From Planctomycetaceae bacterium (lineage in GTDB: Bacteria; Planctomycetota; Planctomycetia; Planctomycetales; Planctomycetaceae), in assembly GCA_024742875.1 (NCBI GenBank), contig JANSXP010000002.1:1-64000 (forward strand): DNA of 64,000 nucleotides, read 5' to 3'. Below the pieces are notes generated by a model, which had not been told where the DNA came from, did not search any database, and saw nothing but the letters and a program-made list of their open reading frames with translations. Below, one piece after another: positions 15,437 to 24,480 of this stretch (its first letter is position 1; every line of letters begins with the position of its first letter). Made by a program: the position numbers and the translations under genes.

Positions 15437-16063
15437 TCACTCCTGATCGTTTGAGTCCGACTCTGTGTGCTGGCTGTCCTGTTCGGCCGGCTCTGTGTGT
15501 TCCGGGTGGTCATCATGCTTGCCATGCTCGTCGTGATCATGGTGGTGACCATGATCATGGTCATGTCGCATAGACGGCTCGGGCCGGCCGGCTTTGGGCA
15601 CCAGAGGCTGCAGGGACTCAATGAGAGGAGGCAGATCTGCCAGCAGCGACTTCAGGTCGCCTGCGACGGACGACTGCTCGTACACAGACAACATTTGGGT
15701 GCTGACGCGAACCGCCTTTGCCCAGTCCGTTTCGTTCAGATCACTGTCAGCCGCAAGCTCAGGAATCCAGCCAATGATGTCAGCCAGTTCCGTGAGTTCC
15801 TGCTGTACGATTTCACCGCTGTCGCCCACATGATATTGCAGGTGACTTGTTCGTTCCGCCAGGGCATCAACCGCCCCCTTGAAGCTGGCAGGCTTGTGCT
15901 CCGGCACAAAATGCTCCATGTGGTGGTCATCTTCGGACTCGGAAGGACTACATCCAGCCGCGGCCAGGATCACGAGCATCGCCCCCACGGCCTGAGCCGA
16001 TCGAGCAACACCACGCAGCCTGTGAAGACCGCTGAAAGCAAGGAAGGATCGCAGCGCTGACAC
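15437..16063 (-). CDS. Histidine-rich lipoprotein, probable metal-binding partner of the permease
   Basis: This protein of about 208 residues carries a lipobox (VILAAAGC) after a hydrophobic stretch, so it should be lipid-anchored outside the cytoplasmic membrane. The mature protein has a helical middle (residues about 60-170) and a C-terminal tail of alternating His and Asp (HDHDHGHHHDHDEHG) likely to chelate Zn, Cu or Ni. The GTG at 16063 gives an N-region of about 28 residues before the hydrophobic core. Its stop overlaps a possible GTG start of the permease gene, so the two are one transcript and probably one metal-handling unit. Confidence 0.65.
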   Translation of the reverse strand: MSALRSFLAFSGLHRLRGVARSAQAVGAMLVILAAAGCSPSESEDDHHMEHFVPEHKPASFKGAVDALAERTSHLQYHVGDSGEIVQQELTELADIIGWIPELAADSDLNETDWAKAVRVSTQMLSVYEQSSVAGDLKSLLADLPPLIESLQPLVPKAGRPEPSMRHDHDHGHHHDHDEHGKHDDHPEHTEPAEQDSQHTESDSNDQE

Positions 16064-16450
16064 GCGGACACCCTTTTTTCGAAAGACACACGTTCGTGTT
16101 GACCAGTTCTCACCGTTCCGCCTCGCTCCGGACGGGCGTACGTCAGCGTTTTTCCATGACACTCAGGAAAAGACCTCATTGTGCGGCATTCGCGCGCACC
16201 AGTGGCCCACCGGGGCCTACGTCATCCAGGCTGTTTCGTTGGGAAAAACGTAAGTTCCGCGGCGGTTGGGCAAAAAAACGCGGCCCCACCCCCTGTTCGC
16301 CGCAGGAGCGACCAGCCGACAAACACGGCGTGTTGTGGCAGATTTCCTCAAGATATTCGTTAGCCTGTGAGCGGAATGGCCCCGTTTGGGCCGCCGACCG
16401 CACGATTGCCACACCTGCATCTCACCTTTCCGCTGCATCAGGAACAATTC
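16064..16450. other. Divergent intergenic region, no gene seen
   Basis: These 387 bp separate the leftward lipoprotein/permease pair from the rightward esterase. They should contain both promoters. No convincing reading frame, repeat or RNA structure was found. Confidence 0.4.
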
Positions 16451-17668
16451 ATGAACCGTCCCCACCTCGCCAGCCCCATCTTTCTCGCCGTGTTACTGCT
16501 CTCCTGTTTGGTCCACACCGAAGCCCGGTCGGCTGAAAAACTGAAGGTCTTCCTGCTGGCGGGCCAGTCCAACATGGTCGGCCACGCCAGAGCCCATACC
16601 ATCGCCACACTGTATGCCTCCGACAGCCAGCGGGACCAGCAGCTGGCTCGGATGGTGTTCGGCGCTGACAGTGACATTTCACTGGCGCTGCTGAACGAAC
16701 AGCTGCAGCGAGGGCAGAAGCTGGACGAACTGACGGGCGGGATCTCTGGCGACAGGTTGAAGGCAATGAGCGCAGGGCCGGAAAAGACAGAGGTGGAAGC
16801 GGAGGTTAAAGATCTGAAGGACGCCCATGAAGCCTACAAGAAAAAAGTGGCCGCAGCCTGCACTGTCTGCGAGCGGGTCTATATCACGTCGATCGCCGAT
16901 CGCAATCGCCAATCCGGCAAACTGAGTATCGGCTGCGGGGCGGACGACAGGAAGATTGGCCCCGAATATGCCTTCGGCCTGTCGATCGCCGAGCAGGTGG
17001 ACGGCCCTGTTCTGATAATCAAAACCTCCTGGGGCGGTAAGTCGCTGCACTACAACTTTCGCCCACCGTCAGCCGGTCTGTACGAATTGAGTGACAAAGA
17101 AAAATCCGGTGACAGATCAGAACAGATCGCCAAAGACGCAGGTCTCAATTATCGGCTGATGAACGAGGCCATTCGTGAGGCTCTGGACAACCTGCCACAA
17201 CTGCACCCCGACTACCACCCCGATGCCGGCTACGAAATCGCAGGGTTCGTCTGGTTTCAGGGATTCAACGATCAGTTCTCGGATGCCTTTCGAGACAACT
17301 ACAAAGACAACATGATCGCGTTCATCAACGACATCCGCAAAGAGTACAGCACACCGAAAATGCCGTTTGTGATTGGCGTGCTGGGAACTCCCGTCACCGC
17401 CGAAAAAGTGGCCGAGAACGCGGTGTCCGTGGGACAGCGGGCCGCCGCGAAATGGCCTGCATTTGCCGGCAATGTCGCAGCCGTGGAAAGTTACACGCAG
17501 TACTCCCACTATTCGAATGCGGTGTTCAAAAAAGGCTGGCCGGAGCACTATCACGAATGGGACACCGTGGGCAGCGACCGCCCGTATCACTACCTGGGCA
17601 GCGGGGCTTTCTTTGTCCGACTGGGAGATGCGTTTGCTGATGCCATGGTCGACATGATGAACGACTAA
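16451..17668 (+). CDS. Secreted sialate O-acetylesterase-like carbohydrate esterase
   Basis: This 405-residue protein has a signal peptide (IFLAVLLLSCLVHTEARSAE). KVFLLAGQSNMVGHA is the block with the catalytic Ser of the SGNH/SASA family, followed by KTSWGGKSLHYNF and GFVWFQGFNDQ. The family hydrolyses O-acetyl groups on carbohydrates such as sialic acids or xylan. ATG 16451 follows AGGA by 6 nt. An insertion of about 90 residues after GQSNM (residues 50-150), rich in charged helices, is longer than in plain family members. The gene stands alone on this strand, between a metal-export pair and an aminotransferase, so no specific substrate is implied. Confidence 0.8.
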   Translation: MNRPHLASPIFLAVLLLSCLVHTEARSAEKLKVFLLAGQSNMVGHARAHTIATLYASDSQRDQQLARMVFGADSDISLALLNEQLQRGQKLDELTGGISGDRLKAMSAGPEKTEVEAEVKDLKDAHEAYKKKVAAACTVCERVYITSIADRNRQSGKLSIGCGADDRKIGPEYAFGLSIAEQVDGPVLIIKTSWGGKSLHYNFRPPSAGLYELSDKEKSGDRSEQIAKDAGLNYRLMNEAIREALDNLPQLHPDYHPDAGYEIAGFVWFQGFNDQFSDAFRDNYKDNMIAFINDIRKEYSTPKMPFVIGVLGTPVTAEKVAENAVSVGQRAAAKWPAFAGNVAAVESYTQYSHYSNAVFKKGWPEHYHEWDTVGSDRPYHYLGSGAFFVRLGDAFADAMVDMMND

Positions 17669-17713
17669 ACGACACGGCAGGCAGCGTCATCGCAAACAGC
17701 ACCGGACAGTCAC

Positions 17714-18991
17714 TCAACTGACCAGAGTGCGGGCAGCTCGCTGGCCAGACAGGTCGCGTTCTGCCCCCACGACGGCCAGCCCGGTCACCAGACGCTGTAT
17801 ACCTTCGGCCAGTTGCGGCGCTGGGTGGGAAAAGCACAGCCGAAAATAGCCGGACTGGCGCGTGAAGAAGCCCTGACCAGGGCTGATGTGCACACGAAAT
17901 TCCCTCAGCAGGCGCTCATACAACTGCAGTTCTGCCGCCTGACTTGAGGCAGACAGGGCGTTTCGCAAATCCAGCCAGAGACACAGCCCCGCACTCGCTG
18001 CGGAACAGGTAATACCGTGCGGCTCAAGCAGGTTCACTGCCAGCTCCCGGTTGGCATTCAGTCGCTGACGGTGTCGGACAAGGTAATCGTGCTCTTTCTG
18101 TTGCGCAAGAATCGACTGCATGGCACACTGCGCGGTGGTTGACATGCGAAAAAAGTGAGACTGCTGAGCGAGCGCTCGCCGCACGCGCTCGTCGTTCGCA
18201 TAGACCCAGCCGGTCGCATAACCGGCGACGCCAAAATCCTTGGACAGCCCACCCAGCACACACACCTGTGGCTGCTTCAGAGCTGCCGCGCTGAAGAATG
18301 GACTTCCAAAACATCCGCCCGCATAAATCTCATCGACAATCAGAAAGCCGTCATATCGCGCTGCGATCGCCGCGAACTGCCGCATCTGCTGCTCAGTGTA
18401 AACGCAGCCCACCGGATTCCCGGGAGAACACAGCAGAACGGCACGAATGCGTTCACCGCGGACACGCCGTTCCGCCAGGGCGGCCTCCAGCAGGGCGGGA
18501 GTCAGCTGAAAGTCAGAATCGGACGTGGTTTCCAAAAGAGAAACACGGCTGCGGACTCGCAGACTCAGGGCTGTCACCAGGCCAGGAAATACGGGTGTGG
18601 GCACCAGCACCGCATCGCCGTCATCCAGCAAAGCCACAGCCAGCGCTTCCAGCAGTCCGATCAGACCGTTGCCAGGGATGATGTGATCGGCGGGAAGCGC
18701 ATCCTCCCCCTCCAGTCCCGCCAGTTCGCTCATATAGCTGGCGACCTGCTTGCGACAATCCGGCATTCCGGTGAATGCCTGATATTTCTGCAATGCCGGA
18801 TCAGCCCATGACATCCCCGACAGCATGGCACCCACGTCATCGACCGCCAGAAAGTTCTGAGCGGAACCGAGGTTCACGTAGCCCTCGGGATTGGCGGGCG
18901 ACCAGGCGTTGTTTTCGCATTCAAAATGAGCGGCCACAAAATCGAAGCCCGTAGGCGCATCGACAAGGGCCTGGGTGAATTGAGAAACCAC
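17714..18991 (-). CDS. PLP-dependent class I/II aminotransferase (ACC synthase-like)
   Basis: This 425-residue fold-type I PLP enzyme has SPGNPVGCVYT with the conserved Asn, FLIVDEIYAG with the Asp that contacts the pyridine nitrogen, and GGLSKDFGVAGYATGW with the Schiff-base Lys. The N-terminal layout (GYVNLGSAQNFLAVD, then YQAFTGMPDCRKQVASYM) resembles 1-aminocyclopropane-1-carboxylate synthase-like aminotransferases. The start is GTG 18991, supported by AGGAG 7 nt upstream. It lies just downstream of the YHS-like protein and the cysteine biosynthesis fusion on the same strand, so a role in amino-acid metabolism is reasonable, but the substrate is unknown. Confidence 0.85.
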   Translation of the reverse strand: MVSQFTQALVDAPTGFDFVAAHFECENNAWSPANPEGYVNLGSAQNFLAVDDVGAMLSGMSWADPALQKYQAFTGMPDCRKQVASYMSELAGLEGEDALPADHIIPGNGLIGLLEALAVALLDDGDAVLVPTPVFPGLVTALSLRVRSRVSLLETTSDSDFQLTPALLEAALAERRVRGERIRAVLLCSPGNPVGCVYTEQQMRQFAAIAARYDGFLIVDEIYAGGCFGSPFFSAAALKQPQVCVLGGLSKDFGVAGYATGWVYANDERVRRALAQQSHFFRMSTTAQCAMQSILAQQKEHDYLVRHRQRLNANRELAVNLLEPHGITCSAASAGLCLWLDLRNALSASSQAAELQLYERLLREFRVHISPGQGFFTRQSGYFRLCFSHPAPQLAEGIQRLVTGLAVVGAERDLSGQRAARTLVS

Positions 18992-19024
18992 AGCACAACT
19001 CCTGCTGAGAACAGGGTGAAAAAA

Positions 19025-19864
19025 TCAGCGTCCGGTTTGCCGGTTGTTGCCGGCCTGTTCGAGATTACGCAGCGCCTGCAGATCAGCCGTCAGACCATTT
19101 CGCAGGGCGCCCAGCTGAAACAACTGAGAGGGAGCCGCCCCACGGGCAATCTGCAGCGAAGTGAACTGACTGGCCAAAGACGGAGCCGAGCCGCTCGGCA
19201 AAGGCTGAATCGGTCCGCGACCGGTCGCCGCGCCACGCGCCGGGATCTGCCGCGGGTTCATGGCCAGCTGAACATAGCGAACGCGGTTTCGCAGAAACTC
19301 GCGCCGCTCAGCCTGGGAGGTAAACTGATAGCGCAGGCCGTCCACCACAGCCGTCCATTGACGCTGTCCTTTGACGTCGCGCCTGTGATTCACCAGCCAG
19401 ACGACAGACCGCCCGTCAGCCGCCAGATCCACGTGCTCATACAGCGACGGATTCGCAGCAAATCGCTGTTTCGTTCTTTCGCTGGGAAACAGATACAGCC
19501 TTCGATTGTGAATCAGAGCATATTGATTGCTCCCTGCCACCCGATCGCCGCTGTCCGCGTAGCACACAATACAGTCCCCGCCCAGAACGGGAACGTAACG
19601 GGCAGGATCTTTCAGAAACTGCTGTTTCGATTCGCGCGAGGCAAAGTAATAGGTCCGCCGATCATACCGAACCGAAAATCGCGACATTCCCTTTATCAGG
19701 CGGCGCCCGACAATCAGCTCTGTCAGGTCGTAGCCCCCCACCTCATAGCGGCGATTTTGCTGAGCATCTGCAACGGGACTCACAGCCAGCAGTGTCAACA
19801 GGGTGGCAGCCACAGCACGTTGCGTCAGTCGGGACGTTGATCGAAATCGTCTTCGTTCACACAT
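19025..19864 (-). CDS. Secreted protein with three YHS-like units
   Basis: This 279-residue protein has a basic N-terminus and a signal peptide (VAATLLTLLAVSPVADA). Three segments share the pattern aromatic-F-x-S-x-x-x-(K/R)-x-x-F-x-x-(D/N)-x-x-x-Y: near residues 65-90 (YFASRESKQQFLKDPARYV), 120-145 (LFPSERTKQRFAANPSLYE) and 185-210 (YQFTSQAERREFLRNRVRY). This resembles the YHS domain, which often binds metal, and a GGDCIVCY motif after the first unit adds two Cys. The C-terminus is Ala/Gln/Leu-rich and helical. The function is unknown. It lies between the cysteine synthase fusion and the aminotransferase on the same strand. Confidence 0.55.
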   Translation of the reverse strand: MCERRRFRSTSRLTQRAVAATLLTLLAVSPVADAQQNRRYEVGGYDLTELIVGRRLIKGMSRFSVRYDRRTYYFASRESKQQFLKDPARYVPVLGGDCIVCYADSGDRVAGSNQYALIHNRRLYLFPSERTKQRFAANPSLYEHVDLAADGRSVVWLVNHRRDVKGQRQWTAVVDGLRYQFTSQAERREFLRNRVRYVQLAMNPRQIPARGAATGRGPIQPLPSGSAPSLASQFTSLQIARGAAPSQLFQLGALRNGLTADLQALRNLEQAGNNRQTGR

Positions 19865-19942
19865 AACAATCTCCTGTCCGATGGGATGCGGGGATCTCGA
19901 AGTTGTGCAAACCAGCCGCCCCCCAAAAAGGCAGCCATCGCA

Positions 19943-21748
19943 CTAGATTTGCCAGGACAGCTCTGCCGCTGGCTCGGCTGCCGGTGGCACAGATGCCGGA
20001 GCGAGTACATCCGGCTGAATGTCAGCGGTTGTCGGCAGTGGCGCGTCGAACAGCGGCGTGCTGAGGTACTTTTCGCCGCGATCAGGAAACAGGACCACGA
20101 TTTTTCCCACATCGATCAGCCCTGCCACTTTGAGTGCCGCCTGAAACGCGGCCCCACTGCTCATGCCCACCAGCAGACCCGCGCGAGCGGCCAGTAGACG
20201 TGTGTAGTGGTGCGCCTCTTCGGCCATCGCCATCAGTTTCAGGTCGAGCAGACTTTCGTCATACAGCGAGGGGGCGTTGGGCTCATTCATGTTTCGCAGG
20301 CCCTGTATGGGCTGGCCCAGCACGGGTTCCACACCCACGACACGCGTCCCATTCGCCTCACGCAGTCGGCCTCCCGCCCCCCGCAGCGTCCCGAAGGTGC
20401 CGATGCCCGCGACAAAGTGAGTGATGTCGGGCACCTGCTGCAGGATCTCTTCCGCCGTACGCTCGTAATGAGCCAGCGGGTTGTCAAAACTGGAGTGTTG
20501 CTGTGACATCCAGTAGACGCCCGGATTGTCGGCCATCATTTGCCGAGCCACCTCGATGGCCCCCCCTGTCCCTTTCTTCGGATCGGTTTCCACCAGGGTG
20601 GCTCCAAACGCCCGCAACACTTTTTTGCGTTCTTCGCTCATGGCGGCCGACATTGTGAGCACCACGCGATAGCCTTTGGCCGCCCCCACCATCGCCAGGC
20701 CGATGCCCGTGTTCCCACTGGTGGACTCCAGAATGATCTTCTCGCGTGTCAGCTCACCCGACGCTTCTCCCCGCTCAATAAGTGACAGGGCAATTCGATC
20801 TTTGACGCTGCCTCCCGGGTTGGCACCCTCCAGCTTGGCAAAGATCTGCACATGGGGATTGTCGTGAAAACCGGTGATCTCAACGGTCGGTGTGTTGCCG
20901 ATCATTCCCAGTACGCCCGTCGCCTGCGGCGGGGCTGGCGGGGAAGCGACCGCCAGGCGGCCCTGACTCTGATTCGCCGTGGCGGGCCTGGTGCCTTCGC
21001 GACCAGTCACCACGTCGCCGGCCGCGACGTCATGACAGACAAACGCATAGGCGCCAATGACGGCGTTGTCTCCCACGCTCACATCCCCCCCCACGAAGGC
21101 GTTCGTATACAGACTGACGCCGTTGCCGATGGTCGGATGCCGCTTGACAACTTCTCCTGACTGTTCGTTGGTGGTGCGTTCCGGTCGCGAACGCGTGCCC
21201 AAAACGACACCGTTGTACAGATTGACATTCTGCCCCAGAACCGCCGTGCAGCCGATGGCGATACCCGTGCCATGATCAATGAACAGCCCCGGTCCAATGG
21301 TGGCCCCGGGATGAATGTCCACACCTGTGCGGGAATGCGCAAATCCGGAAATCGCTCGCGGGAGGATGGGCACCCGCAACTGCCTGAGTGCGTTCGCCAG
21401 ACGATACGCCACCGTGGCCCAGAAACCGTTACTGCTGTAGAGCACTTCTTCCGCATTGGACAGGGCCGGATCCTGATCCGGATAGCGAAGAAAATCCTGA
21501 CGGCTGGCGGACAGAATGCCCGGCCAGGCCAGCGTCACAAATCGCTCGAGCACGGCATCAGGATCGACGTCGAATCGATCGTGCAGGGCCGCCAGCAGGC
21601 CATGCAGTGTCGAGGCAAACCGGGGCGGCGGCGGGGCGGATGCGCCGGCAGACACTTCGCGTTCGAGCTGCTCGAGGGCGGCACTGACCGCCTGGATCAC
21701 AAATTCGTGAAGATCACGTTTGGGGAACAGTGGGGTGGCTTCCGACAC
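19943..21748 (-). CDS. Fused serine acetyltransferase-cysteine synthase
   Basis: This 601-residue protein joins the last two enzymes of cysteine biosynthesis. Residues 1-250 are a CysE-type acetyltransferase: a helical N-domain, then a left-handed beta-helix with VDIHPGATIG, the catalytic pair Asp158/His159 in FIDHGTGIAIG, and a conserved RHP. A Pro/Ala/Gln-rich linker (about 250-277) leads to an O-acetylserine sulfhydrylase of the CysK/CysM fold: GMIGNTP, GANPGGSVKDR with PLP Lys316, ESTSGNTGIG for substrate/PLP contacts, and GIGTFGTLRG. Serine would be acetylated and then sulfhydrylated on one chain. In ordinary bacteria the two are separate proteins that dock through the CysE C-terminal tail; here that tail is replaced by the linker. 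Confidence 0.9.
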   Translation of the reverse strand: MSEATPLFPKRDLHEFVIQAVSAALEQLEREVSAGASAPPPPRFASTLHGLLAALHDRFDVDPDAVLERFVTLAWPGILSASRQDFLRYPDQDPALSNAEEVLYSSNGFWATVAYRLANALRQLRVPILPRAISGFAHSRTGVDIHPGATIGPGLFIDHGTGIAIGCTAVLGQNVNLYNGVVLGTRSRPERTTNEQSGEVVKRHPTIGNGVSLYTNAFVGGDVSVGDNAVIGAYAFVCHDVAAGDVVTGREGTRPATANQSQGRLAVASPPAPPQATGVLGMIGNTPTVEITGFHDNPHVQIFAKLEGANPGGSVKDRIALSLIERGEASGELTREKIILESTSGNTGIGLAMVGAAKGYRVVLTMSAAMSEERKKVLRAFGATLVETDPKKGTGGAIEVARQMMADNPGVYWMSQQHSSFDNPLAHYERTAEEILQQVPDITHFVAGIGTFGTLRGAGGRLREANGTRVVGVEPVLGQPIQGLRNMNEPNAPSLYDESLLDLKLMAMAEEAHHYTRLLAARAGLLVGMSSGAAFQAALKVAGLIDVGKIVVLFPDRGEKYLSTPLFDAPLPTTADIQPDVLAPASVPPAAEPAAELSWQI

Positions 21749-21888
21749 AGCGACGTCTCCTGACAGGCGTGAGATGATTGCTGGTCTTCAGAGGGCTTCG
21801 CCCGGGGCCATCTTACGGCCGGCCTGGAAAAACGGTGGACCTGCGGCAACGGACACGGTCGAAAAAACGAGCGGCGGCCCTGAGGAGA

Positions 21889-23934
21889 CTAACGGATCTG
21901 AAAGCCGACCAGAGAGTCGGACGAGCGCAGAAACAGCCGTCCATTTGAGACCACCGGCGCAGCCCAGACGGGGAATTTGAGGAGGCGTTCCCCGTCGGGG
22001 CGGGCCGGTTGACCGTCGGGTCCGGGAGTAAATCGTGACAGCAGCTGAAAACTTTCGGCGGACGCGACAATCAGCTCCACCTGACCATACTCTGTCACGT
22101 TGATCAGACAGCCATCAATGCCGCATAATGAACTCAGGCAACGCTGCTGGTGTCGCCATTCGACGAAGCCGGTTTCCCAGTTAATACACCGCAGTTCCCC
22201 CTGTGCTGAATGTCGACCACTGCAGGCATACAGATGTCCGTCGTACAGCAGCGGGGTCGCCCAGTGGGCTCGCAGCACACGTCGTCGACTGCGTTTCTGA
22301 TCGGCCCACACCACGTCAAAATTCTCATCCTCAAATCTCAGCAGAATGCTGCCAGGGCCATAAGCCTCCGACACAAAAACCTCGGAACCGGAAATTACCG
22401 GCGTGACGGCATTCACGCAGCCGCTGACTTTGGCCGCCCATGGAATCTGATGCCGCTGCCGACCGGTCAGCGCGTCAAACACCAGCAAACCTTCTCGCGC
22501 GAAGGCAACTCCCAGCGGCGGATCGTGTGCGTCAATCACACGGACTGACGCATAACTGGCCTGGACGTCTCCCGTGCTGTAAACCGTGTGCCCCGTGTGT
22601 TTGTCGAAAGCCACGACGCCGGCGGCGGCCGGCACCGCATTTCGCTCTCGTCCTCCCACCACCAGCAGCAGCAGATTGCCATAGACAAACGGTGACGCGC
22701 CGACACCGTACAGGTTTCCGGTGACGGCAAAATCTGAACTGAGGTTTCGCCTCCAGAGTAACTCGCCGCTGTGCAACTGCCGGCAGTCCAGAATGCCATC
22801 GGCAGTCACCGAATAAACTCGTTGACCGTCAATCAGCGGCGTCGCCCGGGGACCATCGCCATAGCCAAGGGCATCCTGATAGCTGGCACGCACATGCTGC
22901 TGCCAGATAGTCTGGCCGGTGGGAGCCGACACACAGACGATGCGTTCCACATTTTTCTGTCGATCCGTGTAAATCAAACGATCTCCAGCCACCGACGGTG
23001 CGGAATAGCCTTCTCCCGTGCGGCGTTTCCACAACAACCGCGGTGGATGCTGCTGCCAGTCCCGTTGTGGCAGCGACTCCGACGAGTGGCCATCCCCCGC
23101 TGGACCAAGGAAGCCCGGCCAGTCAGTGGCCGCGGGTCGCCGGGCTACATCATCGCCGGCAGCGGCAAAGACTGACGCCACAGTTGCAGCGGAAGCTGAC
23201 TGGCCGTCAGCCGGCGCTGCAGCGTTGTCTTCACCCTGCCAGAAGACAACTTCAAGCCCTGGACATTCGGACCTGAGGCGGGCGATCGCAGCTGACGAAA
23301 CTGTCGACACCGGAAGTTCCCAGTCTCCGGAATAGAACACGGTCAGTGGGTTGGGGGATGATCCCAGATAGACGTGCTGCAGCGCCGGCAGTTGAGGCAG
23401 CAACTGCTTCAGTGTCCGATCTGTCGCGGCCGTATCCCAGAGGTTCAGCACCTGCAAACGCTGAAGTGATTTCAGTTTCTGCAGTCCGTCATCGGACACT
23501 CGTGTTCGCCACAGATACAGCTCCCGTAACTGCGCTAACCTGGCCACCAGACGCAGCGACTGATCTGTGATCTACGTGCCTCCCAGATTCAACACCTGGA
23601 GTGACTTCAATTGCGGCAACTTTGCCAGCATCGCATGGTCCAGCTTGTCGCAGGCCTCAAAACTGAGCTCACCGACGCCGTCGATCGCCAGCAGATCCAG
23701 CATGGCCTGATGCGTCAGACGATTGCCGGTGAAACGAACGGCCTTCAGATCGGAAGCAAACTGGCATTCCGTGACAATGGCGCCATGGTCACGCAGACGC
23801 TGCCTGCGCTGCTGATCGAGACCGGACTGCGGGACCGGACGCGAGTTGAAGCTGAGGCGGATCATGATCACCGCGAAGACGATCACGACCGCAGCTGCGG
23901 CATATCTCCAGCGTCCAGGCCTCCGGTGACTCAT
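21889..23934 (-). pseudogene. LRR/PQQ beta-propeller protein interrupted by one in-frame amber codon
   Basis: One reading frame runs from ATG 23934 to 21889 with a single TAG at 23574-23572 (codon 121). Before it are a membrane anchor (AAAAVVIVFAVIMIRLSF) and the start of leucine-rich repeats (LKSLQVLNLGGT). Directly after it the repeats continue in the same frame (ITDQSLRLVARLAQLRELYL, then LYLWRTRVSDDGLQKL). The rest is a PQQ-type beta-propeller of about 400 residues with LLWKRRTGEGYSAPSVAGD and VYSVTADGILDC. The LRR pattern expects a polar residue such as Gln at the stop, so CAG to TAG is the simplest history. Either the gene is dead, the codon is read through, or the base is a sequencing error. 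A downstream start at 23547 would give a protein with no export signal. Confidence 0.75.
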
Positions 23935-23951
23935 CGCACGAACCTTCGCGA

Positions 23952-24356
23952 TCAGGACGCTGCATCCGGAGCTGCCAGACCGGCCAGCAGTTCCAGCCGG
24001 AGTCGGGGGTCTTTAGAATCGCTGATGTAGTCCAGCCAGATGGCTTCCGTCGGAGAAAAGTTTTCACCGGAACTGCTTCTCGCCTGACTGTAGGCCGGAT
24101 TGGCCGATTTACTGACACGTACCCACATGCCAACCACGGCCGTGTTGTGCTCGGCAATTGCCTGCAGCAGCATGTTGACCGCTGGCAGCACGTGAGCGCG
24201 TCGCACCATCTCCGCCTGTTTGACGCGCCACGCGTTGTGACAGGATTCCTGCCGGGCCGCATCCCCTTTCTGCATTGCCGCAACAAATTCGTCAACCGCC
24301 TGCAGGTAGTCAGCGGCGGCAGAACGAAAGGCATCCACGTCAGTCAGATTGGTCAT
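23952..24356 (-). CDS. Hypothetical helical protein
   Basis: This 134-residue protein of unknown family has a predicted all-helical layout (DAFRSAAADYLQAVDEFVAA, then NAWRVKQAEMVRRAHVL) and no signal peptide. ATG 24356 is chosen because AGGTGA lies upstream and the sequence above it has no coding character. It ends 17 bp before the interrupted LRR/PQQ gene on the same strand, so they may be cotranscribed. Confidence 0.55.
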   Translation of the reverse strand: MTNLTDVDAFRSAAADYLQAVDEFVAAMQKGDAARQESCHNAWRVKQAEMVRRAHVLPAVNMLLQAIAEHNTAVVGMWVRVSKSANPAYSQARSSSGENFSPTEAIWLDYISDSKDPRLRLELLAGLAAPDAAS

Positions 24357-24480
24357 ATGCTGGTCACCTGAAGAGGGTGGGTGGAGAGCGCCGAAGCCTG
24401 ATCCGTCATATGGCGGGGCACGACACTCCGGGAGCACAATTCCTCTGCAATAGTGTATCCAGCGGATGTGATGAGGGCGA

